A stretch of DNA of 64,000 bases from Agrococcus sp. SGAir0287 (GTDB lineage: Bacteria; Actinomycetota; Actinomycetes; Actinomycetales; Microbacteriaceae), in NCBI RefSeq assembly GCF_005484985.1, contig NZ_CP027942.1, positions 868,001-932,000 of the forward strand, given 5' to 3'. Positions 53,101 to 62,806 of the stretch are shown here, one piece after another (position 1 is the first letter of the stretch; each line of letters begins with the position of its first letter). The notes under the pieces were generated by a model that had not been told where the DNA came from, ran no database searches, and saw only the letters and a program-made list of their open reading frames with translations. Made by a program: the position numbers and the translations under genes.

Positions 53101-54198
53101 ATGGCCCTGCAGTTCACGACCACCCCGTCCGCCGCCGCGAAGGCCCAGGCCGAGCGCGAGCGAGTGCTCGCCGACCCGGGGTTCGGCAAGCACTTCACCG
53201 ACCACATGGCCGTCATCGACTGGACCGTCGAGGACGGCTGGCACGACGCCCGCATCCAGCCCTACGGACCCTTCCAGGTCGACCCGGCCTCCGCCGTGCT
53301 GCACTACGGGCAGGAGATCTTCGAGGGCCTCAAGGCCTACCGGCGCGACGACGGGTCGGTGTGGACGTTCCGCCCCGATCAGAATGCGGCGCGCATGCAG
53401 CGCTCGGCGCAGCGCCTCGCGCTGCCCGAGCTGCCGACGGAGGACTTCGTGGAGTCGCTGCGCCGCCTCGTCGAGATCGACGAGGCGTGGGTGCCCTCGG
53501 GCGGCGAGGACTCGCTGTACCTGCGGCCGTTCATGATCGCCAACGAGGTGTTCCTCGGCGTGCGTGCGGCGCAGACGGTGCTGTTCTCGGTGATCGCGAG
53601 CCCCGCCGGCCCATACTTCCCCGCCGGCGTGAAGCCCGTCTCGATCTGGCTCTCCCGCGAGTACGCGCGCGCCGGCAAGGGCGGCACGGGCGCGGCGAAG
53701 TGCGGCGGCAACTACGCGTCGAGCCTGCTGCCGACGCAGGAGGCGTTCGCGAACGGCTGCGCGCAGGTGCTCTTCCTCGACGAGTCGGGCGAGGCGAACC
53801 TCGAGGAGCTCGGCGGCATGAACGTCGTGCTCGTGAAGGCCGACGGCACGCTCGTGACCCCGCGCTCCGAGTCGATCCTCGACGGCATCACGCGCAACTC
53901 GCTGCTCGACATCGCCCGCGACCTCGGCCACGCCGTCGAGCACCGACCCGTGACGCTCGCCGAGTGGCGCGACGGGTTCGCGTCGGGCGAGATCGTCGAG
54001 GCGTTCGCGTGCGGCACGGCAGCCGTGATCACGCCGATCGGCGCGATCAAGGCGAAGGACGCGGGCGACGCGTTCGGCGATCCCGAGGCGCCCGCGGGCG
54101 AGGTCACGATGCGGCTGCGCACGGCGCTCACCGACATCCAGTACGGCCGCGCCGCGGACACGCGCGGCTGGATGACGCAGCTCACGGGCGCGCGCTGA
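53101..54198 (+). CDS. ilvE: Branched-chain amino acid aminotransferase
   Basis: Fold-type IV PLP aminotransferase that makes leucine, isoleucine and valine from their 2-oxo acids. At 365 aa it is of the class II/eukaryote-like BCAT2 form: PYGPFQVDPASAVLHYGQEIFEGLKAYR, then the PLP lysine K200 in GTGAAKCGGNYASSL, and ITRNSLLDIARDLG near the C-terminus. GAGGAG precedes the ATG. Its stop shares a base with the next ATG (TGATG). Confidence 0.94.
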   Translation: MALQFTTTPSAAAKAQAERERVLADPGFGKHFTDHMAVIDWTVEDGWHDARIQPYGPFQVDPASAVLHYGQEIFEGLKAYRRDDGSVWTFRPDQNAARMQRSAQRLALPELPTEDFVESLRRLVEIDEAWVPSGGEDSLYLRPFMIANEVFLGVRAAQTVLFSVIASPAGPYFPAGVKPVSIWLSREYARAGKGGTGAAKCGGNYASSLLPTQEAFANGCAQVLFLDESGEANLEELGGMNVVLVKADGTLVTPRSESILDGITRNSLLDIARDLGHAVEHRPVTLAEWRDGFASGEIVEAFACGTAAVITPIGAIKAKDAGDAFGDPEAPAGEVTMRLRTALTDIQYGRAADTRGWMTQLTGAR

Positions 54199-54962
54199 TG
54201 CGCATCGTCCGCGCCTCGCACGAGGGCCGCATCGTCTTCGGCATCGTCGACGAGACCGACGTCGTCGTGCTCGCGGGCGACCCGCTGTTCGCCGGCTTCG
54301 ACACGACGGGGGAGCGCATCCCGCTGTCGAAGGCCCAGCTCCTCGCGCCCGTGATCCCGCGGTCGAAGGTCGTCGGCATCGGCCGCAACTACGCCGCGCA
54401 CGCAGCGGAGCTCGGCAACGACGTGCCCGAGAGCCCGCTGGTCTTCCTGAAGCCGAACACGTCGGTCATCGGCCCGGGCGATCCGATCGTGCTGCCGCCC
54501 GAGTCGTCGAACGTGCACTTCGAGGGCGAGCTCGCCCTCGTCGTCGGCCGCGTCTCGCGGCGCGTGGCCAAGGCGGATGCGCTCGACCACGTCTTCGGCT
54601 GGACGATCGCGAACGACGTGACGGCGCGCGACCTGCAGCAGTCGGATGGGCAGTGGTGGCGGGCGAAGGGCTTCGACACGTTCTGCCCGCTCGGCCCCGG
54701 CATCGAGACCGACCTCGACGTCGCCGACGTGCTCGTCGAGACCCGGCTCGACGGGGAGACGAAGCAGTCGGGATCCACGAAGGACCTCATCTTCGACATC
54801 CCGACGCTCGTCGAGCACGTGACGGCGGCCATGACGCTGCTGCCCGGCGACGTGATCCTCACGGGGACGCCCGCGGGCGTCGGCCCGATGACGGCGGGGC
54901 AGGTCGTCGAGGTGTCGATCGCTGGTCTCGGCACGCTGCGCAACCCCGTCGTGCAGGGCTGA
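54198..54962 (+). CDS. Fumarylacetoacetate hydrolase-family protein
   Basis: A 254 aa protein of the FAH fold: [32 protein letters not shown], the metal Glu pair in [21 protein letters not shown], and [18 protein letters not shown]. Members are acylpyruvate hydrolases, oxaloacetate decarboxylases or isomerases. The position between ilvE and gltX is usual in Micrococcales, but the role there is unproven. It is coupled to ilvE by a 1-nt overlap. Confidence 0.9.
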   Translation: MRIVRASHEGRIVFGIVDETDVVVLAGDPLFAGFDTTGERIPLSKAQLLAPVIPRSKVVGIGRNYAAHAAELGNDVPESPLVFLKPNTSVIGPGDPIVLPPESSNVHFEGELALVVGRVSRRVAKADALDHVFGWTIANDVTARDLQQSDGQWWRAKGFDTFCPLGPGIETDLDVADVLVETRLDGETKQSGSTKDLIFDIPTLVEHVTAAMTLLPGDVILTGTPAGVGPMTAGQVVEVSIAGLGTLRNPVVQG

Positions 54963-54970
54963 CGCCGCCC

Positions 54971-55963
54971 ATGGCGCTCGTGCCGCGGTCGGCGCTCGCG
55001 GGCGTCGCCGCCTGCGTCGGCGTCGCGCTCGCGGGGCTCGGCCTCCACCATGCGCTGCTCGCCGCGGGCGTCGACGTGCCGTGGCTCACGCTGTCCGTGC
55101 TGCTGGGCCTCGCGCTGGGGCAGACGCCGCTCGCGGCGGATGCTCGACTCGTGCCCGGCGCGAAGGTCGCCGGGCGCACGCTCATGCGCGCGGGCATCGT
55201 CCTGCTCGGCCTGCAGGTGGTGGTCGCCGACGTCGTCGCGCTCGGTCCTGTGCTCGTCGTCGCCGTCGTGGCGCTCGTGGGCGTCGCGTTCGCGCTCACG
55301 TGGTCGCTCGCTCGACTCGCGGGGATGAGCCCCGACCAGCGGGTGCTCATGGCTGCGGGCTTCTCGATCTGCGGCGCATCCGCCATCGGCGCGGTGGCGC
55401 AGGCGCGCGGCGCGTCGGAGCGCGACCAGGCGACGCCCGTCGCGCTCGTCACGCTGTGCGGCACGGCGGCGATCGGCGTGCTGCCGCTGCTGCGCGTGCC
55501 GCTCGGGCTCGACGACGCCGCGTTCGGCGCATGGACGGGGGCGAGCGTGCACGACGTCGGCCAGGTCGTCGCCACCGCGGCGATCGCGGGCCCCGGCGCC
55601 CTCGCGCTCGCCGTCGTCGTGAAGCTCGTGCGCGTCGTGACGCTCGCACCCATGACGGCGCTCGTCGCCGCACGTCGCCGCCGGTCGGGCGACGCGTCGG
55701 GCGAGCGGCCGCCGATCGTGCCGCTGTTCGTCGTCGGCTTCCTCGTCGCGGCCGCCGTGCGCGCGCTCGTGCCGCTGCCGAATGCGGTGCTCGAGGTCGT
55801 CGGCTTCGTGCAGCAGCTGCTGCTCGCCTCAGCGCTCGTCGGGCTGCTGTCGCGCGTCCGTCTCGTCGACCTCGTGCGGCAGGACTGGCGCGGCGTGCTC
55901 GTGGCGGTCGGCGCATCCGCGTGCATCGCGGCGATCGCGCTCGCGATCGTCGCGCTGGTATAG
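54971..55963 (+). CDS. YeiH/UPF0324-family membrane protein (putative sulfonate/sulfate exporter)
   Basis: A 330 aa polytopic protein with about ten TM helices. The family signature [16 protein letters not shown] lies in the middle, with [14 protein letters not shown] before it and [18 protein letters not shown] after. It starts 8 bp after the FAH gene, so it may be in the same transcript. Substrate unproven. It ends at a palindromic terminator facing the glutaminase gene. Confidence 0.87.
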   Translation: MALVPRSALAGVAACVGVALAGLGLHHALLAAGVDVPWLTLSVLLGLALGQTPLAADARLVPGAKVAGRTLMRAGIVLLGLQVVVADVVALGPVLVVAVVALVGVAFALTWSLARLAGMSPDQRVLMAAGFSICGASAIGAVAQARGASERDQATPVALVTLCGTAAIGVLPLLRVPLGLDDAAFGAWTGASVHDVGQVVATAAIAGPGALALAVVVKLVRVVTLAPMTALVAARRRRSGDASGERPPIVPLFVVGFLVAAAVRALVPLPNAVLEVVGFVQQLLLASALVGLLSRVRLVDLVRQDWRGVLVAVGASACIAAIALAIVALV

Positions 55964-55973
55964 CGAGCCACCG

Positions 55974-56003
55974 GTCGATCGGTCCGGAGCTGGACCGATC
56001 GAC
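55974..56003. terminator. Bidirectional terminator
   Basis: Perfect 12-bp stem GTCGATCGGTCC / GGACCGATCGAC with loop GGAGCT, between convergent genes. Confidence 0.75.
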
Positions 56004-56010
56004 GCCCCCG

Positions 56011-57285
56011 TCAGCCCTCGTGCTCGCGCACCTCGCGCTCGCGCACGACGCGCGCCTCGGGCCCGTCGCCCACGTCGATCGCGTCCGCGTCCCCGATCTC
56101 GAGCATGTCGTCGGGGTCGACGAACGTCACCGCGTGCCCGTCGAGCCCGAGTCGTCGGGCAGCCTCGAGCAGCATGCGGCGTCCGACGTCGCGCACCTCG
56201 TGCACGCGCGCGAGGTCGAGCACGATCTCGCGCTCGTCGTCGTCCTCGCGCTCGAGCTCGACGAGCAGCCGCTCCATGCCGACGAAGTCGACCGAGCCCT
56301 GCAGCTCGTAGATGGACTCGCGCGAGCCGTCGTCGTCGCGATCGGCGGACTCGTGGCCGTGCCGCAATGGACGCGCCGCCGGCGGCACCTCCATGAGGTG
56401 CATGCCCATGTCGGCCGAGAGCCGCTCGAAGATCTGCACCCCGCGCGTGGAGTTGCCGTGCCGGTCGAGCCGGGGCGAGAGCGCCGCGAAGCCGCCCTTG
56501 CCCGGCAGCGCGCCGATGAGGCCCCCGGAGACGCCGGACTTCGCGGGGATGCCGACCGTCGTGAACCAGTCGCCCGCGGCGTCGTACATGCCGCATGTCG
56601 TCATGACCGAGAGCGTCTGGCGGGCGACCCAGCGCGCCACGACCCGCTCGCCCGTGACGGGGTTCGTGCCCGCGTTCGCGAGCGTGGCGGCCATGACCGC
56701 GAGATCGGCCACGTCGACGAGCAGCGAGCACTGCCGCGTGTAGCCCTCGACGATCGCGTGCGGATCCGCATCGACGATGCCGTGGTTGCGCAGCATGTAG
56801 GCGATGGCGTGGTTGCGGTCGGCGGCCTCCAGCTCGGAGGCGCAGACGCGCTCGTCGACCTCGAGGTCACGGCCGGCGAACGCGGCGAATCCGGCGGCGA
56901 CGCGATCGGCGTCGAGCAGCGAGTGCACCGTGATCGCGCCCGCGTTGATCATGGGATTGAGGGGCCGATTCGACGACGGGTCGAGCGAGATCTCGTTGAA
57001 CGCCTCCCCCGAGGGCTCGACGCCCACGCGCTCCAGCACGGCGTCGAGCCCGTGGTCGACGAGCGCGAGCGCGTACGCGAAGGGCTTCGAGATCGACTGG
57101 ATCGTGAAGCGCACGTCGGCGTCGCCGACGGCGTAGCGCGTGCCGTCGGGCGTCGCGAGCGCGAGCGCGAGCCGCGTCGGATCCGCCCGCGCGAGCTCCG
57201 GGATGTACGCGGCGAGCTCGCCGCCGTCCTCCTCGGAGCAGGCTTCGAGGACCTCGGTCATGTAGTCGGGCAGCGGGGAGCGCAT
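56011..57285 (-). CDS. glsA: Glutaminase A fused to a STAS-like domain
   Basis: A 424 aa protein. Residues 1-305 are a beta-lactamase-fold glutaminase, L-glutamine to glutamate plus ammonia, with the catalytic S-x-x-K at S64-K67 (TIQSISKPF), NPMINAGAI, and PAKSGVSGG near 255. The last ~110 residues ([21 protein letters not shown], then [25 protein letters not shown]) look like a STAS domain, the anti-sigma-antagonist/SulP regulatory fold. The typical phosphorylatable Ser of STAS is not obvious. GAAGG lies just before the ATG. Confidence 0.9.
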   Translation of the reverse strand: MRSPLPDYMTEVLEACSEEDGGELAAYIPELARADPTRLALALATPDGTRYAVGDADVRFTIQSISKPFAYALALVDHGLDAVLERVGVEPSGEAFNEISLDPSSNRPLNPMINAGAITVHSLLDADRVAAGFAAFAGRDLEVDERVCASELEAADRNHAIAYMLRNHGIVDADPHAIVEGYTRQCSLLVDVADLAVMAATLANAGTNPVTGERVVARWVARQTLSVMTTCGMYDAAGDWFTTVGIPAKSGVSGGLIGALPGKGGFAALSPRLDRHGNSTRGVQIFERLSADMGMHLMEVPPAARPLRHGHESADRDDDGSRESIYELQGSVDFVGMERLLVELEREDDDEREIVLDLARVHEVRDVGRRMLLEAARRLGLDGHAVTFVDPDDMLEIGDADAIDVGDGPEARVVREREVREHEG

Positions 57286-57354
57286 GCCTTCAGCCCATCA
57301 CACGCTCCGCGAGGCGCCTGCCGGCCGCGATGGGCTGCGTGGCCCCGACCGCGC

Positions 57355-58548
57355 TCATCCGCCGCTGCGCCGGCCCTCCCGGAGGCGCACGACGGACTCC
57401 GCGGCGGCCACCGCCACGAGCACGAGGGTCGCGGTCACGCCGAGCACGACCGGGGGCACGAACGGGGCGAGGGCGCCGGCGGCCGCGAGCGCACCGATCC
57501 CCGCGAGCTGCGTCGGCATCCACCGACGCTCGAGCACGGAGCGGAAGAGCACGGTGCCCGTGAGGAACAGCGCGGGGCCGCCGAGGATGGCGAGCGAGGC
57601 TGCGAGCGACGGCTCGTCGGGATGCGACAGCATCTCCTTGTCGGCGACGCTCATCAGCACGATGCCTGCGATGACGGCGAGGTGGACGTAGGTGTAGGCG
57701 GTGCGCGCGAGCCGGCCGGGAGACTTCGATCGTGCGATGGCCTCCGACCCCATGCGCTCGCCGTGGTCGAAGTAGATCCACCACATCGCGGCGGCCGCGG
57801 CGAACGCGCTGACCATGGTGGCGACGGATGCGGGGGTCGTCTCCGTCGCGACGAACGCGAACCCGGTCACGAGGAACGACTCGCCGAGCGCGATCAGCAC
57901 GAAGAGCGCAGCGCGCTCGGCGATGTGCGTGCCGGTCACGTCCCAGCGTTCCATCGGCGCACGGCCGAGACCGGGGGTGCGGTATCCGGTGCTGGCCGCG
58001 ACGTAGTCGACGACGAGCGCCGCGCACCACATCGGCAGCTGCGCAGGCAGCGGCAGCAACGCACCGGCGATCCAGAGGACCGCACCGATGCCGACCCAGA
58101 AGAGCAGGCGCAGCACGAGCTCGGCGAGCTCGCGGTCGTGGCGCCACGTCGCCCACGCGAGGAACGCGGTGCGGCCCAGCTGCAGCACGACGTAGGCGAT
58201 GGCGAACGCCCAGGCACGATCGCCGAAGGACTCGGCGATCGAGACGCTCAGCACGAAGGCGACGAAGGCGAGCGCGACGACCGCGCTGCGCACCGGCAGA
58301 TGCTCAGGATCGAGCCAGTTGGTCACCCAGGTCGTCGAGATCCACACCCACCACAGCGCGCAGACCATGATCACGCCCTCGAGGGCGCCGAGCAGATCCT
58401 GGTGCTCGTACAGGTACGCGGAGAGCTGGGTCAGCGCGAAGACGAACACGAGGTCGAAGAACAGCTCGATGAACGTGACGCGGTCGGCGTCGCCATCCGA
58501 GTCGTGTCGCAGCACGTCGCGCCGCAGCCCGAACCATCCGCCCGTCAT
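57355..58548 (-). CDS. Low temperature requirement A (LtrA) family membrane protein
   Basis: A 397 aa protein with about eleven TM helices and LtrA signatures near the N-terminus: [37 protein letters not shown], then [22 protein letters not shown] and [10 protein letters not shown]. The role is unknown beyond a Listeria cold-growth phenotype. The ATG at 58548 is directly preceded by an in-frame GTG. It is upstream of glsA on the same strand, with a 69 bp gap. Confidence 0.88.
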   Translation of the reverse strand: MTGGWFGLRRDVLRHDSDGDADRVTFIELFFDLVFVFALTQLSAYLYEHQDLLGALEGVIMVCALWWVWISTTWVTNWLDPEHLPVRSAVVALAFVAFVLSVSIAESFGDRAWAFAIAYVVLQLGRTAFLAWATWRHDRELAELVLRLLFWVGIGAVLWIAGALLPLPAQLPMWCAALVVDYVAASTGYRTPGLGRAPMERWDVTGTHIAERAALFVLIALGESFLVTGFAFVATETTPASVATMVSAFAAAAAMWWIYFDHGERMGSEAIARSKSPGRLARTAYTYVHLAVIAGIVLMSVADKEMLSHPDEPSLAASLAILGGPALFLTGTVLFRSVLERRWMPTQLAGIGALAAAGALAPFVPPVVLGVTATLVLVAVAAAESVVRLREGRRSGG

Positions 58549-58658
58549 GACGCGATGATGGCAGAGCCGCGGACGCCGGATCGCCCCGCGGCCGACCGCG
58601 ATGGGCAGGCGGGCTGCACGGCCGTGGGGCGCATGGTCGGAGCGGATTGCCCGCCGCC

Positions 58659-58664
58659 TAGGAT
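58659..58664 (+). promoter_or_regulatory. -10 box (TAGGAT) of gltX
   Basis: It lies 10 nt before the ATG at 58675. An in-frame ATG at 58663 overlaps the box and is therefore not the start. Confidence 0.4.
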
Positions 58665-58674
58665 GGGACACGCC

Positions 58675-60168
58675 ATGAGCGTCCCCTTCTCCACCGCCAC
58701 GGGCGCCGACGTGCGCGTCCGCTTCTGCCCGTCTCCCACCGGCACCCCGCATGTCGGCCTCATCCGCACCGCGCTGTTCAACTGGGCGTACGCGCGGCAC
58801 ACGGGCGGTCGGCTCGTGTTCCGCATCGAGGACACCGACGCGGCGCGCGACAGCCAGGAGTCGTACGAGCAGCTGCTCGAGGCGATGCGGTGGCTCGGCA
58901 TCGACTGGGACGAGGGCGTCGAGACGGGCGGTCCGCACGCGCCGTACCGCCAGTCGCAGCGCGGCGAGATCTACCGGGGCATCATCGATCGCCTGCTCGA
59001 GGCCGGGCATCTCTACGAGTCGTACGCGACCGCGGAGGAGATGGAGGAGCGCAACCGCGCCGCGGGCCGCGATCCGCGCCAGGGCTACGACAACCACGAG
59101 CGCGACCTCACCGACGAGCAGCGCGCCGCGTTCCGCGCCGAGGGGCGCCAGCCGAGCCTGCGCCTCAGGGTGCCCGACGAGGACCTCTCGTTCGACGACC
59201 TCGTGCGCGGCGAGATCACCTTCCCCGCGGGCTCCTCGCCCGACTTCGTCGTCGTGCGCCCCAACGGCCAGCCGCTCTACACGTTCGTGAACCCCGTCGA
59301 CGATGCGCTCATGGGCATCACGCACGTCCTGCGCGGCGAGGACCTCCTGTCGTCGACCCCGCGGCAGATCGCGCTCTACCGCGCGCTCGCCGACATCGGC
59401 CTCGTCGACGCGATCCCGCGCTTCGGCCACCTGCCGTACGTCATGGGCGAGGGCGCGAAGAAGCTCTCGAAGCGCGACCCGCAGTCGAACCTCTTCCTGC
59501 TGCGCGAGGCCGGCTTCATCCCCGAGGGGCTGCTCAACTACCTCGCGCTGCTCGGCTGGGCCATCGCGCCCGACCGCGACGTCTTCACGCGCGACGAGCT
59601 CGTCGCCGCGTTCGACGTGGAGGACGTGAACCCGAACCCGTCGCGGTTCGACGCGAAGAAGGCGGAGTCGCTGAACGGCGATCACGTGCGCGCGCTCGAC
59701 CCCGCCGACTTCGCGCAGCGCCTCGTGCCGTACCTCGGCGACGCGCTGTCGTCGCCGCCGACGGACGCCGAGCTCGCGCTGCTCGCCGAGGCCGCGCCGC
59801 TCGTGCAGGAGCGCATGCAGCTCCTCGGCGAGGCGGACGGCATGCTGCGCTTCCTGTTCCTCTCGGCAGACGAGCTGCACTACGAGGAGGACGCGCTCGG
59901 CGCGCTGCGCGACGACGCGCACGCGACGCTCGCCGCCGCTGCCGCCGCGCTCGCCGACGAGGCGGTGCCGTTCACGATCGAGGACGTGGAGCGCACGCTC
60001 CGCGAGGTGCTCATCGACGGGATGGGGCTGAAGCCGCGCCTCGCGTTCACGCCGCTGCGCGTCGCGCTCTCGGGTCGACGCGTCTCGCCGCCCCTGTTCG
60101 AGTCGATGGTGCTGCTCGGCCGCGACGAGACCGTCGCGCGCCTCCAGCGCCTCATGGCCCGCATCTGA
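58675..60168 (+). CDS. gltX: Glutamyl-tRNA synthetase
   Basis: Class I synthetase of 497 aa. The HIGH-like motif is [10 protein letters not shown] and the KMSKS-like loop is KKLSKRD; the catalytic core contains [14 protein letters not shown] and LRGEDLLSS, followed by the helical anticodon-binding domain. It is the discriminating or non-discriminating GluRS; Actinobacteria normally lack GlnRS and charge tRNA-Gln through Glu-tRNA-Gln and GatCAB, so this enzyme probably charges both, including the tRNA-Gln encoded 1 kb downstream. The oxidoreductase gene starts 2 bp after its stop. Confidence 0.95.
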   Translation: MSVPFSTATGADVRVRFCPSPTGTPHVGLIRTALFNWAYARHTGGRLVFRIEDTDAARDSQESYEQLLEAMRWLGIDWDEGVETGGPHAPYRQSQRGEIYRGIIDRLLEAGHLYESYATAEEMEERNRAAGRDPRQGYDNHERDLTDEQRAAFRAEGRQPSLRLRVPDEDLSFDDLVRGEITFPAGSSPDFVVVRPNGQPLYTFVNPVDDALMGITHVLRGEDLLSSTPRQIALYRALADIGLVDAIPRFGHLPYVMGEGAKKLSKRDPQSNLFLLREAGFIPEGLLNYLALLGWAIAPDRDVFTRDELVAAFDVEDVNPNPSRFDAKKAESLNGDHVRALDPADFAQRLVPYLGDALSSPPTDAELALLAEAAPLVQERMQLLGEADGMLRFLFLSADELHYEEDALGALRDDAHATLAAAAAALADEAVPFTIEDVERTLREVLIDGMGLKPRLAFTPLRVALSGRRVSPPLFESMVLLGRDETVARLQRLMARI

Positions 60169-60170
60169 GC

Positions 60171-61082
60171 GTGGACGTCGACGTCGTCGTCGTCGGCGCC
60201 GGGCCCGCCGGGCTCGCGGCGTCGCTCAACCTCGCGCGCGCCCAGCGCCGCGTCGCCCTGCTCGACTCGAATCGGCCGCGGCACGCGGCGACGCTCGTGA
60301 GTCACGGCTTCCTCAGCCGCGACGGCATCTCGCCGCTCGAGCTGCGCACGCTCGGCCGCGAGGAGGTGCTCGCCTACCCGACCGTGACGTACGAGCGCAC
60401 GATCGTGCACTCGATCTCGCCGGTGCCCGGCGGATTCGTCACGGTCGCGAAGCGTCCCGGCAACGACGAGCAGACGGAGGTGCACAGCCCGGCGGTCCTC
60501 GTCGCGACCGGCCTCACCGAGGCGCTGCCGCTGCCGTCGCTGGTGCGGCCCTGGTACGGCACGAGCCTGCACTCGTGCATGGACTGCGACGGCTACGACA
60601 AGCGCGGCCAGCCGCTCGCGCTCATCGGCGAGACCGACGACCTCGCCGAGCGCGCCCTCGTCATCCGCAGGCACACCGATGACCTCGTGATCTTCACGAA
60701 CGGCGTCGCCGAGGTCTCTCGCGACGACGAGGCGCGTCTCGGCGCGCTCGGCATCGCGGTCGAGCGCACGCCGATCGCGGCCCTCGAGGGCGACCGCGAG
60801 GGGATGCGCGAGGTCGTGCTCGAGGACGGCCGCCGCTCGACGCGCACAGGCGGCTTCGTGCGACCGCGCTGGCACGCGAGCATCGGCTTCGCCGACCTGC
60901 TCGGCCTCGACCGCGACGCCGACGGCCTCGTGATCGTCGACGGCAGCCAGCGCACGAGCGTCGCCGGCATCTACGCCGCCGGCGACATCACGCCGGGCTT
61001 CCGGCAGCTCGCCGTCGCCGCGGGCGAGGGCACGATCGCGTCGTCGGTCATCAACCGCGACCTGATCGCCGCTGGTCGCTAG
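60171..61082 (+). CDS. Thioredoxin-reductase-like FAD oxidoreductase
   Basis: A 303 aa protein with the FAD motif GAGPAG (residues 9-14), the CxxC redox pair C136/C139 in SCMDCDGYD, and the C-terminal FAD signature GIYAAGDITPGFRQL. The NADPH GxGxxA motif is degraded: LALIGETDDLAERAL replaces GGGDSA. It may act as a ferredoxin- or flavin-dependent TrxR-like enzyme or another disulfide reductase/oxidase. GTG start 2 bp after gltX, so it is translationally coupled. Confidence 0.82.
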   Translation: MDVDVVVVGAGPAGLAASLNLARAQRRVALLDSNRPRHAATLVSHGFLSRDGISPLELRTLGREEVLAYPTVTYERTIVHSISPVPGGFVTVAKRPGNDEQTEVHSPAVLVATGLTEALPLPSLVRPWYGTSLHSCMDCDGYDKRGQPLALIGETDDLAERALVIRRHTDDLVIFTNGVAEVSRDDEARLGALGIAVERTPIAALEGDREGMREVVLEDGRRSTRTGGFVRPRWHASIGFADLLGLDRDADGLVIVDGSQRTSVAGIYAAGDITPGFRQLAVAAGEGTIASSVINRDLIAAGR

Positions 61083-61174
61083 CCACGCTCGGGCGAGCGC
61101 AGCGAGCTCGTCGTCGACGCTCGCGCGCCACGCGGTGGGCCGCCGTCGATTCGCGTGCACCCTGCCCGTCGGCT

Positions 61175-61180
61175 ATGCTC
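61175..61180 (+). promoter_or_regulatory. Putative -10 box (TATGCT) of tRNA-Gln
   Basis: It lies 21 nt upstream of the tRNA 5' end, with a weak TTCGCG about 18 nt before it. Confidence 0.35.
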
Positions 61181-61201
61181 GATGCTTGGCCCGAGGGCCA
61201 T

Positions 61202-61273
61202 TGGGGTATGGTGTAATTGGCAACACGGCTGATTCTGGTTCAGTTGTTCTTGGTTCGAGTCCAGGTACCCCAG
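61202..61273 (+). tRNA. tRNA-Gln (anticodon CTG), no encoded CCA
   Basis: Acceptor arm TGGGGTA pairs with TACCCCA, giving the U1-A72 pair that GatCAB recognises in bacterial tRNA-Gln. The anticodon loop TTCTGGT holds CTG, and the discriminator is G. The 3' end is followed by CAA, so CCA is added post-transcriptionally, unlike the tRNA-Lys in this window. Confidence 0.9.
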
Positions 61274-61279
61274 CAAGCG

Positions 61280-61305
61280 GAGCGTCACCCGATCGGGTGG
61301 CGCTC
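61280..61305 (+). terminator. Intrinsic terminator of tRNA-Gln
   Basis: An 11-bp stem GAGCGTCACCC / GGGTGGCGCTC (one wobble) with loop GATC, followed by TTCTC. Confidence 0.75.
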
Positions 61306-61374
61306 TTCTCGTGCTCCGGGCGCGTGCGCGGCGCTGCACGGCGTAGGGTCGGGTGCGATCTCAGGAGGACCGTC

Positions 61375-61779
61375 ATGATCGTCGTCGCCGCTGTGTTCGC
61401 CGCCCTGGCGGCCGCCGTCCACGTCTACATCTTCGTGCTCGAGACGCTGCGCTGGGAGCAGCCGGCCACGCGCCGCATCTTCGGCACGACGCCCGAGACG
61501 GCCGTCGTGACGCGGTCGCTCGCCGCGAACCAGGGCGTCTACAACCTGCTGCTCGCGATCGTCGCGGCGGCGGGCGTCCTCCTCGTGCTCGTCGCCGATC
61601 CCGTCTCGGGGGAGCGCGCGGCGGGCGACGCGCTGCTCACGGCGGGGCTCGGCTCCATGCTCGTCGCCGCGCTCTACCTCGTCGCGACCGACCGATCGAA
61701 GGCGCGCGCGGCTGCCATCCAGGGCGCGTTCCCGCTGCTCGGGCTGATCTCGCTGCTCATCGCGACCCTCGCCGCGTGA
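61375..61779 (+). CDS. DUF1304 membrane protein
   Basis: A 134 aa protein with four TM helices. The family motifs AAVHVYIFVLETLRWE, RIFGTTPE and NQGVYNLLLAI are intact. AGGAGG lies 5-6 nt before the ATG, with a TAGGGT box about 25 nt upstream. Function unknown. Confidence 0.88.
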   Translation: MIVVAAVFAALAAAVHVYIFVLETLRWEQPATRRIFGTTPETAVVTRSLAANQGVYNLLLAIVAAAGVLLVLVADPVSGERAAGDALLTAGLGSMLVAALYLVATDRSKARAAAIQGAFPLLGLISLLIATLAA

Positions 61780-61801
61780 GGTCGGCCGCATCCGCGCGCC
61801 G

Positions 61802-62791
61802 ATGACCGTCGACCACCGCGTCCGCTGGACGAGCGGCGCCTGGCGTGCGGACATGCACCAGTGGATCCGCGTCGCGCTCGCCGATCGCGGCGAGACCGTG
61901 ACCCGCATCGACGAGCATCGCGTGCGGATCTGGTCGGCCGTGCTGCGCATCGAGACGGATGCCGGCGTGCGATGGGCGAAGGAGAACCATCCGGGATCGG
62001 CGAGCGAGATGGCGGCGACGGCGATCGCGCACCGCGTCGCACCCGGGCTCGTGCTCGAGCCGCTGGCCATCGACGTCGCGCGTGCCAGGCTGCTCACGGC
62101 GGACGCGGGCGTGCTGCACGAGGGCGGTCACGCGCCCATCGCGACCCGCATCGCGCTGGGGGAGACCATGGGCCGGCTGCAACGGGCGCTCGAGCCGCAC
62201 GCCGACGAGCTCGTCGCCGCGGGCGTGCCGGACATCCGTCCCGCACGTGTCGTCGCGCGCCTGCGCGAGCGCGTCGCGCAAGCGGGCGCGCTGCCGCCCG
62301 AGCATCCGCTCCACCTCGACGACGAGGCGCGGGCCGCGATCCTCGCCCGCGTCCCGCGCGTCGACGAGCTGCTCGCCGTGCTCGCCGACGCCGGCATCCC
62401 CGCGAGCCTCGAGCACGACGACCTGCACCTCGGCAACGCCTTCGAGGTCGGCGGCGCGCTGCGCATCGGCGACCTCGGCGACGCGGTCGTCGCGCACCCG
62501 TTCGGCACCCTGCGCGTGCTGCTCGGCAGTGCTCGTGCGCGCGGCGTCGCCAGCGACGACCTCGAACGGATCCGCGCGGCGTACCTCGCCGGGTGGCGCG
62601 GGCGAGCCGGCGGCAGGACGCTCGAGCGCGCGGCCGACGCAGCGATCGCCCTGTCGGGCGTGCAGCGGTGGGAGGCGTGGTGGCGGCTCACGCGCGACGC
62701 GCCCGTGTCCGCCGTCGACGAGTACCGCCCCTACGTGCAGCCGCTGCTGCGCACGCTCGGCGACGTCGAGGCCTCGCTCACCCACGTGTGA
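61802..62791 (+). CDS. APH-family phosphotransferase
   Basis: A 329 aa aminoglycoside-phosphotransferase/choline-kinase-like protein. The Brenner loop HDDLHLGNAF (about residues 203-212) has the catalytic Asp and Asn, and the metal Asp is in RIGDLGDAV. The N-terminal lobe keeps WAKENHPG as the likely ATP-lysine strand. Small-molecule kinases of this type are numerous in Actinobacteria; resistance should not be assumed. It starts 22 bp after DUF1304. Confidence 0.8.
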   Translation: MTVDHRVRWTSGAWRADMHQWIRVALADRGETVTRIDEHRVRIWSAVLRIETDAGVRWAKENHPGSASEMAATAIAHRVAPGLVLEPLAIDVARARLLTADAGVLHEGGHAPIATRIALGETMGRLQRALEPHADELVAAGVPDIRPARVVARLRERVAQAGALPPEHPLHLDDEARAAILARVPRVDELLAVLADAGIPASLEHDDLHLGNAFEVGGALRIGDLGDAVVAHPFGTLRVLLGSARARGVASDDLERIRAAYLAGWRGRAGGRTLERAADAAIALSGVQRWEAWWRLTRDAPVSAVDEYRPYVQPLLRTLGDVEASLTHV

Positions 62792-62806
62792 GCGCGGCAC
62801 GGCGCC

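Noticed and set aside
55081..58674. A very long open frame on the plus strand running into gltX, antisense to glsA and LtrA
   Set aside because: High GC makes stop codons rare in non-coding frames. The translation is low-complexity Arg/Ala/Glu/His-rich, while the opposite strand encodes intact recognised families; gltX family similarity begins only at 58675.
61802..62791. Aminoglycoside resistance gene
   Set aside because: Although the fold is APH, the sequence lacks features specific to resistance enzymes and the context is house-keeping; it is more safely called an APH-family kinase.
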